Source of the DNA: Pseudomonas flavescens
GTDB lineage: Bacteria; Pseudomonadota; Gammaproteobacteria; Pseudomonadales; Pseudomonadaceae
Reading direction: 5' to 3'
Length of the DNA stretch: 64,000 nt
Assembly: GCF_013408425.1 (NCBI RefSeq)
Contig: NZ_JACBYV010000001.1
Span: 3,472,001-3,536,000 of the forward strand
Numbering within the stretch: position 1 is the first letter of the stretch; each line of letters starts with the position of its first letter. Below are positions 11,185 to 21,234 of the stretch, in pieces. The position numbers and the translations under genes are program-made. The notes under the pieces were generated by a model. It was not told the origin of the DNA. It saw only the letters and a program-made list of their open reading frames with translations, and made no database searches.

Positions 11185-12894
11185 ATGCCCACCCTGTTCG
11201 CCGCTTGTCGCCAGAGCCTGCGCGGTTACTCTTGGGCCAGCCTGCGTGGCGATCTGAGCGCCGGCCTCACGGTGGGCATCATCGCCATCCCGCTGGCCAT
11301 GGCCCTGGCGATCGCCGTCGGCGTGGCACCGCAACATGGCCTCTACACCGTGCTGGTGGCAGCGCCGCTGATCGCCCTTTGTGGTGGTTCGCGTTTCAAC
11401 ATTTCCGGCCCCACCGCAGCCTTCGTGGTGATTCTGCTGCCGATCACCGGGCAGTTCGGAATCGGCGGCCTGCTGCTGTGCACCATGCTGGCCGGGCTGA
11501 TCCTGATCGCCCTGGGCTTGCTCAAGGCCGGCCGCCTGATCGAGTTCGTGCCCTATCCGGTCACCCTCGGCTTCACCGCCGGTATCGGCATCGTCATCGC
11601 CACGCTGCAGATCAAGGACTTGCTCGGCCTGCAACTGAGCAGACAGCCGAGCCACTACGTGGAGCAATTGCAGCTGCTGTTCCAGGCCCTGCCCGGCATC
11701 CACCTGGGCGACAGTCTGGTGGCGTTGGCCTGCCTGGGCGTGTTGCTGTTGTGGCCACGGCTGGTGCCGCGCATCCCCGGGCATCTGGTGGCACTGACGG
11801 TCGGTGCGCTGCTGGGCATGCTGCTGGAGCGAGGCAGTCTGCCGGTGGCGACTCTGGGCGAACGCTTCAGCTACGTCGTCGACGGCGTCAGCTACCCCGG
11901 CATTCCACCCTTTCTGCCAACCTTCGCCTGGCCCTGGCATCTGCCTGGCGCCGATGGTCAGCCTCTGGTTCTGTCCTTCGAGCTGATCCGCCAGTTGCTG
12001 GCCCCTGCGTTCGCCATCGCCATGCTCGGAGCCATCGAATCGCTGCTCTGCGCCGTGGTCGCCGATGGCATGACCGGCAGCAAGCACGACCCCAATGCCG
12101 AATTGCTCGGCCAGGGCATCGGCAACCTGGTCGCGCCACTGTTCGGCGGTATCACCGCAACCGCGGCCATCGCCCGCAGCGCCGCCAACGTGAGAGCCGG
12201 TGCCCGCTCGCCCCTGGCAGCCATCATTCACGCGGCCGTGGTATTGGCGGCGATCCTGTTTCTCGCTCCCCTGTTCAGCTACCTGCCGATGGCCGCGCTG
12301 GCCGCCCTGCTGCTGATGGTGGCCTGGAACATGAGCGAGGCCCATCATGTGGCTCATACCCTGCGCATCGCGCCACGCAGCGACGTGCTGGTGCTGCTGA
12401 CCTGCCTGCTGCTCACGGTGCTGTTCGACATGGTGCTGGCGGTCGGCGTCGGCCTGTTGCTGGCCGCCGGGCTGTTCATCAAGCGCATGAGCGAACTGAC
12501 CGACACGCGCAGCCTGCCACGGCACAGCCATCAGGCCCTGAGTGACCTGCCGGAGCATGTACAGGCCCTGGCCATTCGCGGCCCGCTGTTCTTCGGCGCA
12601 GCGGAGCGCACGCTGGGCGCCCTGCGCCGCCTCGATGCGCATATCCGGGTGGTGATTCTCGACGTCAGCGGCGTGCCGATGCTCGACATGACCGCCCTCG
12701 CGGCACTGCACAGCATCGTGCTGGAGTACCGCAAGCACGGCATCTCCCTGATCGTCAGCGGTGCCTCGCCGTCGCTGCGCCTGAAGCTGCGCCGTGCCGG
12801 CCTGCAGAATGCCCACGGCCGCCTGAGCTATGCCCGGGATCTGCCTCGCGCCCGGGCGATCTGCGAGAGCTGGCGATCAGGCGCCAGCGAATAA
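11185..12894 (+). CDS. SulP family inorganic anion transporter
   Basis: The 569-residue membrane protein has about 11-12 hydrophobic segments in residues 20-430, starting with DLSAGLTVGIIAIPLAMALA, the SulP signature area, and including RFNISGPTAAFVVI. A cytoplasmic STAS domain fills about residues 450-560 (VVILDVSGVPMLDMTALAAL). SulP proteins carry sulfate, bicarbonate or C4-dicarboxylates; the substrate here cannot be read. The ATG at 11185 is chosen for AGGAAG about 8 nt upstream and family-like length; a TTG at 11167 is in frame. Confidence 0.9.
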   Translation: MPTLFAACRQSLRGYSWASLRGDLSAGLTVGIIAIPLAMALAIAVGVAPQHGLYTVLVAAPLIALCGGSRFNISGPTAAFVVILLPITGQFGIGGLLLCTMLAGLILIALGLLKAGRLIEFVPYPVTLGFTAGIGIVIATLQIKDLLGLQLSRQPSHYVEQLQLLFQALPGIHLGDSLVALACLGVLLLWPRLVPRIPGHLVALTVGALLGMLLERGSLPVATLGERFSYVVDGVSYPGIPPFLPTFAWPWHLPGADGQPLVLSFELIRQLLAPAFAIAMLGAIESLLCAVVADGMTGSKHDPNAELLGQGIGNLVAPLFGGITATAAIARSAANVRAGARSPLAAIIHAAVVLAAILFLAPLFSYLPMAALAALLLMVAWNMSEAHHVAHTLRIAPRSDVLVLLTCLLLTVLFDMVLAVGVGLLLAAGLFIKRMSELTDTRSLPRHSHQALSDLPEHVQALAIRGPLFFGAAERTLGALRRLDAHIRVVILDVSGVPMLDMTALAALHSIVLEYRKHGISLIVSGASPSLRLKLRRAGLQNAHGRLSYARDLPRARAICESWRSGASE

Positions 12895-12904
12895 GCGGGG
12901 GCTT

Positions 12905-12946
12905 ACAGGCCGTGTGACCGAGCGCAGTAGTTTTCACACAGCCTGT
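12905..12946. terminator. imperfect inverted repeat between convergent sulP-type gene and hpt
   Basis: ACAGGC-GTGTGA pairs with TCACAC-GCCTGT with one mismatch and a 16-nt loop. It abuts the hpt stop and lies 10 nt past the transporter stop. It is a likely bidirectional terminator, though T tracts are short. Confidence 0.5.
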
Positions 12947-13504
12947 TTAGAGACCCTTCACCGCATAGATCCCCGGCGCATTGCGCCAATAGCCCTTGTA
13001 GTCCATGCCGTAACCGAAGATATAGCGGTCGACGCACGGCAGGCCCACGTAGTCTGCTTTGAGATCGGGGCGCGCCTTGCGGTCGTGATCCTTGTCGATC
13101 AACACGGCGGTGTGCACGTTGGCAGCGCCCGCGTGATGGCAGAAGTCGATGATCGCGCCCAGGGTGTGCCCTTCGTCGAGGATGTCGTCGATGATCAGCA
13201 CATCGCGGTCGATGAACGAGACTTCCGGCTTGGCCTTCCAGAACAGCTCGCCGCCACTGGTCTGGTTGCGGTAGCGGCTGGCGTGCAGGTAGGACGCCTC
13301 CAGAGGGAAGTCGAGCTTGGTCAGCAGCTTGCCGGAGAAGATCAGCCCGCCATTCATCACGCAGAACACCACCGGGTTGCGGTCGGCCAGCTCGGCGTTG
13401 ATGGCCACGGCGACACGGGCGATGGCGGCTTCCACCTCGGCTTCGCTGTACAGGCAGTCGGCTTCGGCCATTACCTGGCGGATGTGAGCGAGATCGGCGG
13501 GCAT
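12947..13504 (-). CDS. hpt: hypoxanthine-guanine phosphoribosyltransferase
   Basis: The 185-residue type I phosphoribosyltransferase has the PRPP-binding signature VLIIDDILDEGHTLGAI and, near the N-terminus, VVFCVMNGGLIFSGKLL. It salvages hypoxanthine or guanine to IMP or GMP. The start at 13504 (MPADLAHIRQVM) is chosen because it gives normal length; upstream in-frame codons have atypical composition. In PAO1 the same gene precedes upp and uraA. Here it is divergent from upp, with 283 bp of shared upstream region. Confidence 0.92.
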   Translation of the reverse strand: MPADLAHIRQVMAEADCLYSEAEVEAAIARVAVAINAELADRNPVVFCVMNGGLIFSGKLLTKLDFPLEASYLHASRYRNQTSGGELFWKAKPEVSFIDRDVLIIDDILDEGHTLGAIIDFCHHAGAANVHTAVLIDKDHDRKARPDLKADYVGLPCVDRYIFGYGMDYKGYWRNAPGIYAVKGL

Positions 13505-13787
13505 GTCATGTCCTCGTTGGCGGCGATGGTGGGCAGAACCCTGGCTCTGCGGGCATCGATCCGCACGGTTATGGATGGCTCCGGCGCAAGAGCTGATCAC
13601 CGGGTCAGAAAAAAGGCGGCAACGTTACCCATCCGCCGGGTGAGGCGCAAGCATCCACGGATACGCTCGACCAGTGGCAGGGCCCTTGTTCGCCGATTGT
13701 AAAAAGTTCCACATCCGCAGCGCCCACAGCGCAGTGCAATGCTTTAATCTAGCGTGTTTTTTGCCCATTTTTGCCGGAGACCCCGCA

Positions 13788-14426
13788 ATGCCAGTCCTCG
13801 AGATCCGCCATCCGCTGATTCGCCACAAGATCGGCCTCATGCGCCGCGCGGATATCAGTACCAAGAATTTCCGCGAACTGGCCCAGGAAGTGGGTGCCCT
13901 GCTCACTTACGAGGCGACCAAGGATCTGCCGCTGGAAAACTACGAGATCGCGGGCTGGGCAGGCCCCGTGCAGGTCGAGAAGATCTCCGGCAAGAAGATC
14001 ACCGTGGTGCCGATCCTGCGTGCCGGTATCGGCATGCTCGACGGCGTGCTCAGCCTGATTCCGGGTGCCAAGGTCAGCGCCGTCGGCGTGGCGCGCAACG
14101 AGGAAACCCTGCAGGCGCACACCTACCTGGAGAAGCTGGTACCGGAAATCAACGAGCGTCTGGCGATGATCATCGATCCGATGCTGGCCACCGGCGCCTC
14201 GATGGTCGCCACCATCGACCTGCTGAAGAAGGCCGGCTGCAAGGAAATCCGCGCCATGGTGCTGGTCGCTGCGCCCGAGGGCATCAAGGCGGTCAACGAA
14301 GCCCACCCGGACGTGAAGATCTACACCGCCTCCATCGACCAGCGTCTCAACGAACATGGCTACATCATCCCCGGGCTGGGTGATGCCGGCGACAAGATCT
14401 TCGGCACCAAGCAGAAGGACGCCTGA
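13788..14426 (+). CDS. upp: uracil phosphoribosyltransferase
   Basis: The 212-residue enzyme converts uracil and PRPP to UMP. Motifs are [19 protein letters not shown] at the N-terminus, [13 protein letters not shown], the PRPP loop [17 protein letters not shown] and a C-terminal [17 protein letters not shown] that binds uracil. GGAGA precedes the ATG. The stop is 3 nt before uraA, so salvage enzyme and permease form one operon. Confidence 0.97.
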   Translation: MPVLEIRHPLIRHKIGLMRRADISTKNFRELAQEVGALLTYEATKDLPLENYEIAGWAGPVQVEKISGKKITVVPILRAGIGMLDGVLSLIPGAKVSAVGVARNEETLQAHTYLEKLVPEINERLAMIIDPMLATGASMVATIDLLKKAGCKEIRAMVLVAAPEGIKAVNEAHPDVKIYTASIDQRLNEHGYIIPGLGDAGDKIFGTKQKDA

Positions 14427-14429
14427 TCG

Positions 14430-15707
14430 ATGCGCGACGAATTCAACGATCCGTTGTGGCGTCAGGTGCTGTCCGGTGCGCAGATGCTCTTCGTGGCTTT
14501 CGGCGCCCTGGTGCTGATGCCGCTGATCACCGGCCTCGATCCCAACGTGGCACTGTTCACCGCGGGCCTGGGCACCCTGCTGTTCCAGATCGTCACGGGC
14601 CGTCAGGTACCGGTGTTCCTGGCGTCGAGCTTTGCGTTCATCACCCCGATCATTCTCGCCAAGGGCCAGTTCGGCCTGGCGGAAACCATGGGCGGCGTGG
14701 TCGCGGCCGGCTTCGTCTACACCTTTCTCGGCCTGGCCGTGAAGATCAAGGGCACCGGTTTCATCGACCGCCTGCTGCCACCGGTGGTGATCGGCCCGGT
14801 GATCATTTCCATCGGCCTGGCCATGGCACCGATCGCCGCCAACATGGCGATGGGCAAAGCCGGTGACGGCAGCGTACTGCTGCCCTACAGCACGGCGATG
14901 TGGATTTCCATGCCGACCCTGCTGACCACCCTGATCGTCGCCGTCTTCGGGCGCGGCATCTTCCGTCTGGTGCCGATCATCTCCGGCATTCTGGTGGGCT
15001 TCGCCCTGTCGATCTACTTCGGCGCCCTCGACCTCAGCCATGTTGCCGACGCGCCCTGGCTGGCGGTGCCGGCCTTCACCGCACCGGCCTTCAACTGGCA
15101 GGCGATTCTGTTCATCGTACCGGTGGCCCTGGCTCCGGCCATCGAGCACATCGGCGGCGTGATCGCGGTGGGCAGCGTCACCGGCAAGAACTACCTGAAG
15201 AAGCCGGGCCTGCACCGCACTCTGTTCGGTGACGGCCTGGCCACGTCGGCAGCCGGTCTGTTCGGCGGCCCGCCCAATACCACCTACGCGGAAGTCACCG
15301 GCGCGGTGATGCTGACCAAGGCCTACAACCCGAAGATCATGACCTGGGCGGCGATCTTCGCCATCACCCTGGCCTTCATCGGCAAGTTCGGCGCCATCCT
15401 GCAGAGCATTCCGGTACCGGTGATGGGCGGCATCCTCTGCCTGCTGTTCGGCTCCATCGCCGCGGTAGGCATGAACACCCTGATCCGCCATAGCGTCGAC
15501 CTCAGCGAGGCGCGCAACCTGGTGATCGTCTCGGTGACTCTGGTGTTCGGTATCGGTGGCGTGCTGATCGGCACCGGTGACGGCCCGGACGACTTCGGCC
15601 TGAAGGGCATCGCCCTGTGCGCCATCGTCGCCATCGCCCTGAATCTGATCCTGCCGGGCAACGATGGCTGGAAGAAGAAGAGCGCGGACGACGCGCCAGA
15701 TATCTAA
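14430..15707 (+). CDS. uraA: uracil/xanthine permease (NCS2 family)
   Basis: The 425-residue membrane protein has about 14 hydrophobic segments. NCS2 features visible are FLASSFAFITPI (the QxxSSF-like segment), PVALAPAIEHIGGVIAVG with the substrate-site glutamate, and TTYAEVTGAVMLTKAYNP. Together with upp it imports and traps uracil; UraA is a proton symporter in E. coli. The gap to upp is 3 nt. A GC hairpin follows the stop. Confidence 0.93.
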   Translation: MRDEFNDPLWRQVLSGAQMLFVAFGALVLMPLITGLDPNVALFTAGLGTLLFQIVTGRQVPVFLASSFAFITPIILAKGQFGLAETMGGVVAAGFVYTFLGLAVKIKGTGFIDRLLPPVVIGPVIISIGLAMAPIAANMAMGKAGDGSVLLPYSTAMWISMPTLLTTLIVAVFGRGIFRLVPIISGILVGFALSIYFGALDLSHVADAPWLAVPAFTAPAFNWQAILFIVPVALAPAIEHIGGVIAVGSVTGKNYLKKPGLHRTLFGDGLATSAAGLFGGPPNTTYAEVTGAVMLTKAYNPKIMTWAAIFAITLAFIGKFGAILQSIPVPVMGGILCLLFGSIAAVGMNTLIRHSVDLSEARNLVIVSVTLVFGIGGVLIGTGDGPDDFGLKGIALCAIVAIALNLILPGNDGWKKKSADDAPDI

Positions 15708-15721
15708 GCGCTGAGCACCAT

Positions 15722-15748
15722 CGCGCCCGGCTCCAGCAGCCGGGCGCG
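15722..15748. terminator. GC hairpin between uraA and hemH
   Basis: An 11-bp perfect stem CGCGCCCGGCT / AGCCGGGCGCG with a 5-nt loop lies between two convergent genes. There is no T tract on either side, so function as a terminator is uncertain. Confidence 0.5.
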
Positions 15749-15753
15749 TGGCC

Positions 15754-16785
15754 TTACACCATGCTTTGCGGGGCTCGCTCGCAAAGCCGCTTGAGTGCCG
15801 CCGCCCAGTCCGGGTGGTCGTTCAGGCAAGGCACCAGCTCCAGGCTCTCGCCCCCCGCTTCCACGAACTGCTCGCGGCCGCGATCACCAATCTCCTCCAG
15901 GGTCTCGATGCAGTCGGCAACGAAGGCCGGGCACATCACCAGCAGCTTCTTGACGCCTTGAGCGGCCAGCTCGTCGAGGCGCGCTTCGGTGTAGGGCTCG
16001 ATCCACTTGTCCTTGCCGAGCCGCGACTGGAACGACACCGACCACTGCTCGGGCCGTAACCCCATGCGCGCAGCGAACGCCTCGGCGGTGCGCTGGCACT
16101 GGCTGCGGTAACAGCGCGCCAGCACCTCGTCGCTGACCCCCACGCTGTCAGGCCGACGCAGGTCGTGCTTCGGGTCGATGTGCTTCACCAGCTTGCGGAT
16201 GTGACGTTCCGGCAAGCCGTGGAAGCTCAACAGCAGGTGATCGAAATCCTTCTGCAGATAAGGCCGGGCACTCTCGGCCAGGGCGTCGAGGTAGTCGGGA
16301 TCGTCGAAGAATGGCTGCAGGATGGCGAAACGGATCGGCAACTTACGCTCGCGCACCACGCGCTTGGCCTCTTCGATCACGGTCGTGGTGGTGCTGTCGG
16401 CGAACTGCGGATACAGCGGCGCCAGGGTGACCTGCTCGATGCCCTGGCTGGCAAGGCGGGTCAGCACGGTTTCCAGCGAGGGCTCGCCATAGCGCATGGC
16501 CAGCTCGACCGGCCCATGGGTCCACTGGCTTTTCATCGCCTCCTGCAGACGCTTGCTGAGCACGATCAGCGGCGAACCATCCGGCCACCAGATCGATGCG
16601 TAGGCATGGGCCGACTGCGCCGGGCGGCGGATCAGAATCAGCGACACCAGCAACCGCCGCAGCGGCCACGGCAGATCGACCACATAAGGGTCCATCAGGA
16701 ACTGGTTGAGATAACTCCTGACATCCGCGACGTCGGTTGAGGCCGGTGAGCCGAGGTTGACCAGTAGTAAGGCGTGATCGGTCAT
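15754..16785 (-). CDS. hemH: ferrochelatase
   Basis: The 343-residue enzyme inserts Fe2+ into protoporphyrin IX in the last step of haem synthesis. It begins [14 protein letters not shown], has the active-site region [14 protein letters not shown] with the conserved histidine, the [13 protein letters not shown] segment, and [16 protein letters not shown]. Length is normal for a proteobacterial enzyme. It runs leftward, 14 nt downstream of the TIGR01777 gene, so both probably share a transcript that starts near 17.7-17.9 kb. Confidence 0.96.
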   Translation of the reverse strand: MTDHALLLVNLGSPASTDVADVRSYLNQFLMDPYVVDLPWPLRRLLVSLILIRRPAQSAHAYASIWWPDGSPLIVLSKRLQEAMKSQWTHGPVELAMRYGEPSLETVLTRLASQGIEQVTLAPLYPQFADSTTTTVIEEAKRVVRERKLPIRFAILQPFFDDPDYLDALAESARPYLQKDFDHLLLSFHGLPERHIRKLVKHIDPKHDLRRPDSVGVSDEVLARCYRSQCQRTAEAFAARMGLRPEQWSVSFQSRLGKDKWIEPYTEARLDELAAQGVKKLLVMCPAFVADCIETLEEIGDRGREQFVEAGGESLELVPCLNDHPDWAAALKRLCERAPQSMV

Positions 16786-16799
16786 GCAATGTCATCCTG

Positions 16800-17699
16800 T
16801 TAATGAAGGCTCAGCAAATCCACCAGAGCCACGTCCAGATGAGTGAAACGAAATTCGAAGCCGGCCTCCTGCGCCCTGACCGGCAGGGCGTGCTGGCCAC
16901 CCAGCAGAAGCAGCGACATCTCACCCAGGCCGGCGCGCAGCGCAAAGGCCGGTAGCGGCACGATGGCGTGCCGGTGCACGGCATGGCCGAGCTCGCTGGC
17001 GAATTCGCCGTTGCGTACCGGGTGCGGCGAGCAGGCATTATAGGGACCGCGCGCCTGCTCCTGCTGCAAGAGAAAATCAATCAGGGCGATTTGGTCGGCG
17101 ATATGAATCCACGGCATCCATTGGCGGCCACCGCCGATACGGCCGCCCAGCCCGAAGCGAAATGGCGTGACCATGCGCTTGAGAATGCCACCCTGCTTCG
17201 CCAGCACCAGGCCGGTGCGCAGCAGGATCACGCGAATGCCCATGGCCTCGGCCTGCTGCGCGGTGTCTTCCCAGGCCACGCACAGCTGCGCGGCGAAATC
17301 GGCGCCCGACGGCGACTGCTCGTCGACGATGTGCTCGCCACTGTCGCCATACCAGCCAACAGCCGAGCCGGACAACAGCACGGCCGGTTTCTGCTCACGG
17401 CTCTGCAGCCAGGCCAGCAGGCGCTCGGTCAGTTGAATGCGGCTTTCCCACAGCAGTTGCTTGCGTGCCTTGCTCCACGGGCGGTCGGCGATCGGCGCGC
17501 CAGCCAGATTGACCACGGCATCCAGTGGCTCGTCGCCAATATCCTCGAGCCGTCCGACACCCCGTACGCGAGTACCGCAGAGCATGGCCACCTGCTCCGG
17601 GCGACGACTCCACACGGTCAGTCGATGCCCCTGTTCGATCCACTGGTGACAAAGCGCGCGGCCGATCAGACCAGTACCGCCGGTGATCAGGATATGCAT
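16800..17699 (-). CDS. TIGR01777 family epimerase (YfcH-like)
   Basis: The 299-residue extended SDR protein has the NAD(P) motif MHILITGGTGLIGRALC at the N-terminus, VNLAGAPIADRPWSKARK, the SGSAVGWYGDSG segment and a C-terminal HALPVRAQEAGFEFRF typical of TIGR01777. The reaction is unknown. The gene starts next to the intergenic region that carries a light-box-like site at 17864-17887 and is divergent from an FAD oxidoreductase. In many pseudomonads it belongs to the same photolyase-linked neighbourhood, so co-regulation is plausible. Confidence 0.9.
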   Translation of the reverse strand: MHILITGGTGLIGRALCHQWIEQGHRLTVWSRRPEQVAMLCGTRVRGVGRLEDIGDEPLDAVVNLAGAPIADRPWSKARKQLLWESRIQLTERLLAWLQSREQKPAVLLSGSAVGWYGDSGEHIVDEQSPSGADFAAQLCVAWEDTAQQAEAMGIRVILLRTGLVLAKQGGILKRMVTPFRFGLGGRIGGGRQWMPWIHIADQIALIDFLLQQEQARGPYNACSPHPVRNGEFASELGHAVHRHAIVPLPAFALRAGLGEMSLLLLGGQHALPVRAQEAGFEFRFTHLDVALVDLLSLH

Positions 17700-17860
17700 G
17701 GCAGATTCCTCACTGTTTGTGCTCCGGAATTCGACGCTGCTGACAGAGGGCGAATCGCACCTCGGAACAGACCGTCGACAGAAACGGGGAAACTATTGCC
17801 GCCCGCGCCTATTCTGAAGAATAGATGCCCTGGCTGCGGATACTGGCCGACCGGACATAA

Positions 17861-19185
<1,325 letters not shown>

Positions 19186-19219
19186 AACGCCGCCCGTTGG
19201 TCCTGTATCGGGTTGAGGC

Positions 19220-19243
19220 TGTACACAGCATTTGACTTGTACA
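19220..19243. promoter_or_regulatory. exact TGTACA-N12-TGTACA box (first of two)
   Basis: Two TGTACA half-sites separated by exactly 12 nt. A promoter-like TTGACT at 19232-19237 lies inside the spacer, with TAAGAT at 19254-19259 at 16-nt spacing. A repressor bound here would cover the -35 element. Confidence 0.65.
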
Positions 19244-19259
19244 AGATCGCGCTTAAGAT
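19232..19259 (+). promoter_or_regulatory. putative promoter of the YbgA-merR-phrB operon
   Basis: The -35 TTGACT and -10 TAAGAT are separated by 16 nt. The -35 is embedded in the first light box and the second box at 19271-19294 lies just downstream of the -10, an arrangement suited to repression in the dark. Transcription would begin about 50 nt before the ATG at 19317. Confidence 0.45.
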
Positions 19260-19270
19260 GAAATGAAACT

Positions 19271-19294
19271 TGTACAAAAATAAATCCTTGTACA
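19271..19294. promoter_or_regulatory. exact TGTACA-N12-TGTACA box (second of two)
   Basis: A second exact copy of the box lies 51 nt (about five helical turns) after the first and 22 nt before the ATG at 19317. Equal phasing of the two boxes would let bound regulators sit on the same DNA face. Confidence 0.65.
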
Positions 19295-19316
19295 AGCACA
19301 TTCTCGAAGGTGCGCC

Positions 19317-20285
19317 ATGCCCGTCAGCCCGCTCCACCGCGAAAAACCCAAGCTTGGCGTCAGTGCCTGCCTGCTCGGTGCCGAAGTACGCTACAACGGC
19401 GGCCACAAGGCCTCCAGGCTGTGCCTGGATCGGTTGCGCGACTATTTCGAGTTCGTCCCCTTCTGCCCCGAAGTCGCCATCGGCCTGGGTACGCCGCGCG
19501 AGCCGATCCGCCTGGTCGGCGACCCGGCATCACCCCGCGCCGTGGGCACCGTGCACCCCGACAAGGATCACACCGAGGCGCTGACCGCCTATGGCGAGCA
19601 GGTGGCCGCCGAGCTGCCGCCGATCTGCGGCTACATCGTCATGCAGCAGTCGCCGTCCTGTGGCCTGGAGCGGGTCAAGGTGTATCAGGACAACGGTCAC
19701 CCCAGCGAGCCGAAAGGTCGTGGCCTGTACACCGCCGTGCTGTGCGAGCGCCACCCGAACCTGCCCATCGAGGAAGATGGCCGGCTCAACGACCCGGTGC
19801 TGCGCGAGAACTTCCTGACCCGGGTATTCACCTACGCGCAGTGGCAGGCGCTTTGCCAGTCCGGCCTGAGCCGCGGCAAGCTGATCGAGTTCCATGCCCG
19901 CCACAAGTACCTGCTGATGGCCACCGATCCACTGCGCTACAAACGCCTCGGCCGCCTGCTCGGCGACCTGTCCGGGCAGGATCTGCCCAGCCTGGCCGAG
20001 CACTACATCGGCGAGCTGATGATCGCACTGAAACGCTGCGCGACACGCGGTACGCACGCCAACGTGCTGCAACACCTGAGCGGCTACCTGAAGGGCTCCC
20101 TGAGCGCCGGAGAAAAACAGGAAATGCAGCAGCTGATCGGTCAGTACCGGCAGGGCATCGTGCCGCTGGTGGTACCGCTGACACTGCTCAAGCACCACTT
20201 CCGGCAACACCCCGACAGCTACATCGCCCAGCAGGTGTACCTGCAGCCGCACCCGGAAAACCTCAGCCTGCGGAACGCCCTATGA
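19317..20285 (+). CDS. YbgA family protein (DUF523 + DUF1722)
   Basis: The 322-residue two-domain protein has an N-terminal DUF523 part (about residues 12-155) with cysteines in GVSACLLGAEVRYNGGHK and QQSPSCGLERVKVY, and a C-terminal DUF1722 part (about residues 190-310) with ARHKYLLMATDP and LLKHHFRQHPDSYI. The reaction is unknown; DUF1722 is often next to or fused with photolyases. The ATG at 19317 follows GAAGG. It is the first gene behind two light boxes and overlaps merR by ATGA. Confidence 0.87.
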   Translation: MPVSPLHREKPKLGVSACLLGAEVRYNGGHKASRLCLDRLRDYFEFVPFCPEVAIGLGTPREPIRLVGDPASPRAVGTVHPDKDHTEALTAYGEQVAAELPPICGYIVMQQSPSCGLERVKVYQDNGHPSEPKGRGLYTAVLCERHPNLPIEEDGRLNDPVLRENFLTRVFTYAQWQALCQSGLSRGKLIEFHARHKYLLMATDPLRYKRLGRLLGDLSGQDLPSLAEHYIGELMIALKRCATRGTHANVLQHLSGYLKGSLSAGEKQEMQQLIGQYRQGIVPLVVPLTLLKHHFRQHPDSYIAQQVYLQPHPENLSLRNAL

Positions 20286-21226
20286 ACCAGCAGACCTCTG
20301 CCGAGCCAGGTGCCGAGACGTATCGCGACGCCATCGCCGACGGCTACCTGCCGATCCGCGACGTCGCCAGCCTGACCGGCGTGAATCCGGTCACCCTGCG
20401 CGCCTGGGAGCGCCGTTACGGGTTGATCGTCCCGCACCGCACCGCCAAGGGTCACCGCCTGTACTCCCCGGAGCAGGTGCAGACCATCCGGGCCGTACTC
20501 GGCTGGCTCAATCGCGGCGTATCGGTCGGCCAGGTCAAGGGCCTGTTGCGAGCGGATCAGCCGCTGCCCGCCGACCAGGCGTCGCAATGGCAGGAAAAAC
20601 GTGAACAGCTGTGCCACGCCATCCACCTGCTCGACGAGCGTCAGCTGGACGAACGCTTCAACGCCGAACTGTCGCTCTATCCGCCACAGATTCTCTGCCA
20701 GCACCTGCTCCTGCCGCTGCTGATAACCCTCGAAGAACGCTGGCCGCAGCGCCCCGGCGCGAAGACCGAACGGCTGTTCCTGCACAGCTGGTTGCGCAGC
20801 AAGCTCGGCGCACGGGTCTACCACGACAACCGTCAGCACAGTGGCAAGCCGCTGCTGCTGATCAATCTCTGCCAGGTGCCGATGTCGCCGCAGCTGTGGC
20901 TGTGCGCCTGGCTGATCGGCACCGCCGGCTGCCCGGTCGACGCCTTCGACGGGCCGATTCCGCCCAGCGAGCTGCCCTTGGCCATCGCCCGCCTGCAACC
21001 CCGCGCCCTGCTGCTGTTCTGCGAGGCGGACGCCAACCCCGACGCCGAGTCATCACTGCATCACTGGCTCGGCGACCACGGCATTCCCTGCCTGCTGATC
21101 GGGGTGCAAGACCCGGCGCGTGGTGAGCGACTGATCGCCAGTGCGCCATCGGGCGCAGACATTACCTTCATGGCCGATCCGCTGGCAGCGCTGCAGACGC
21201 TCGCCGATCGCCATCTGCTCGAATAG
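20282..21226 (+). CDS. MerR family transcriptional regulator, LitR/CarH-like without a B12 ligand motif
   Basis: The 314-residue regulator has a MerR-type winged helix at residues 20-90 (LPIRDVASLTGVNPVTLRAW, then ERRYGLIVPHR with the classic AWERRYG), a helical middle, and a C-terminal Rossmann-like region of B12-binding proteins (GKPLLLINLCQVPM onward). The cobalamin motif DxHxxG of CarH/LitR is not seen; the equivalent place reads DNRQHSG. This fits the B12-independent LitR class that, as I recall, works with a separate LOV photosensor in P. putida. It is the likely ligand of the TGTACA boxes upstream and so autoregulated. Confidence 0.85.
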   Translation: MNQQTSAEPGAETYRDAIADGYLPIRDVASLTGVNPVTLRAWERRYGLIVPHRTAKGHRLYSPEQVQTIRAVLGWLNRGVSVGQVKGLLRADQPLPADQASQWQEKREQLCHAIHLLDERQLDERFNAELSLYPPQILCQHLLLPLLITLEERWPQRPGAKTERLFLHSWLRSKLGARVYHDNRQHSGKPLLLINLCQVPMSPQLWLCAWLIGTAGCPVDAFDGPIPPSELPLAIARLQPRALLLFCEADANPDAESSLHHWLGDHGIPCLLIGVQDPARGERLIASAPSGADITFMADPLAALQTLADRHLLE

Positions 21227-21234
21227 GACGACTC

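Noticed and set aside
11053..12816. 587-codon antisense frame over the SulP gene
   Set aside because: Its Gln/His-rich sequence is typical of an antisense shadow of a membrane protein.
13749..15491. Long antisense frame across upp and uraA
   Set aside because: It crosses two certain genes on the other strand and has His/Gln-rich shadow composition.
20282..21226. Classic B12-dependent CarH photoreceptor
   Set aside because: The DxHxxG cobalamin ligand motif is absent.
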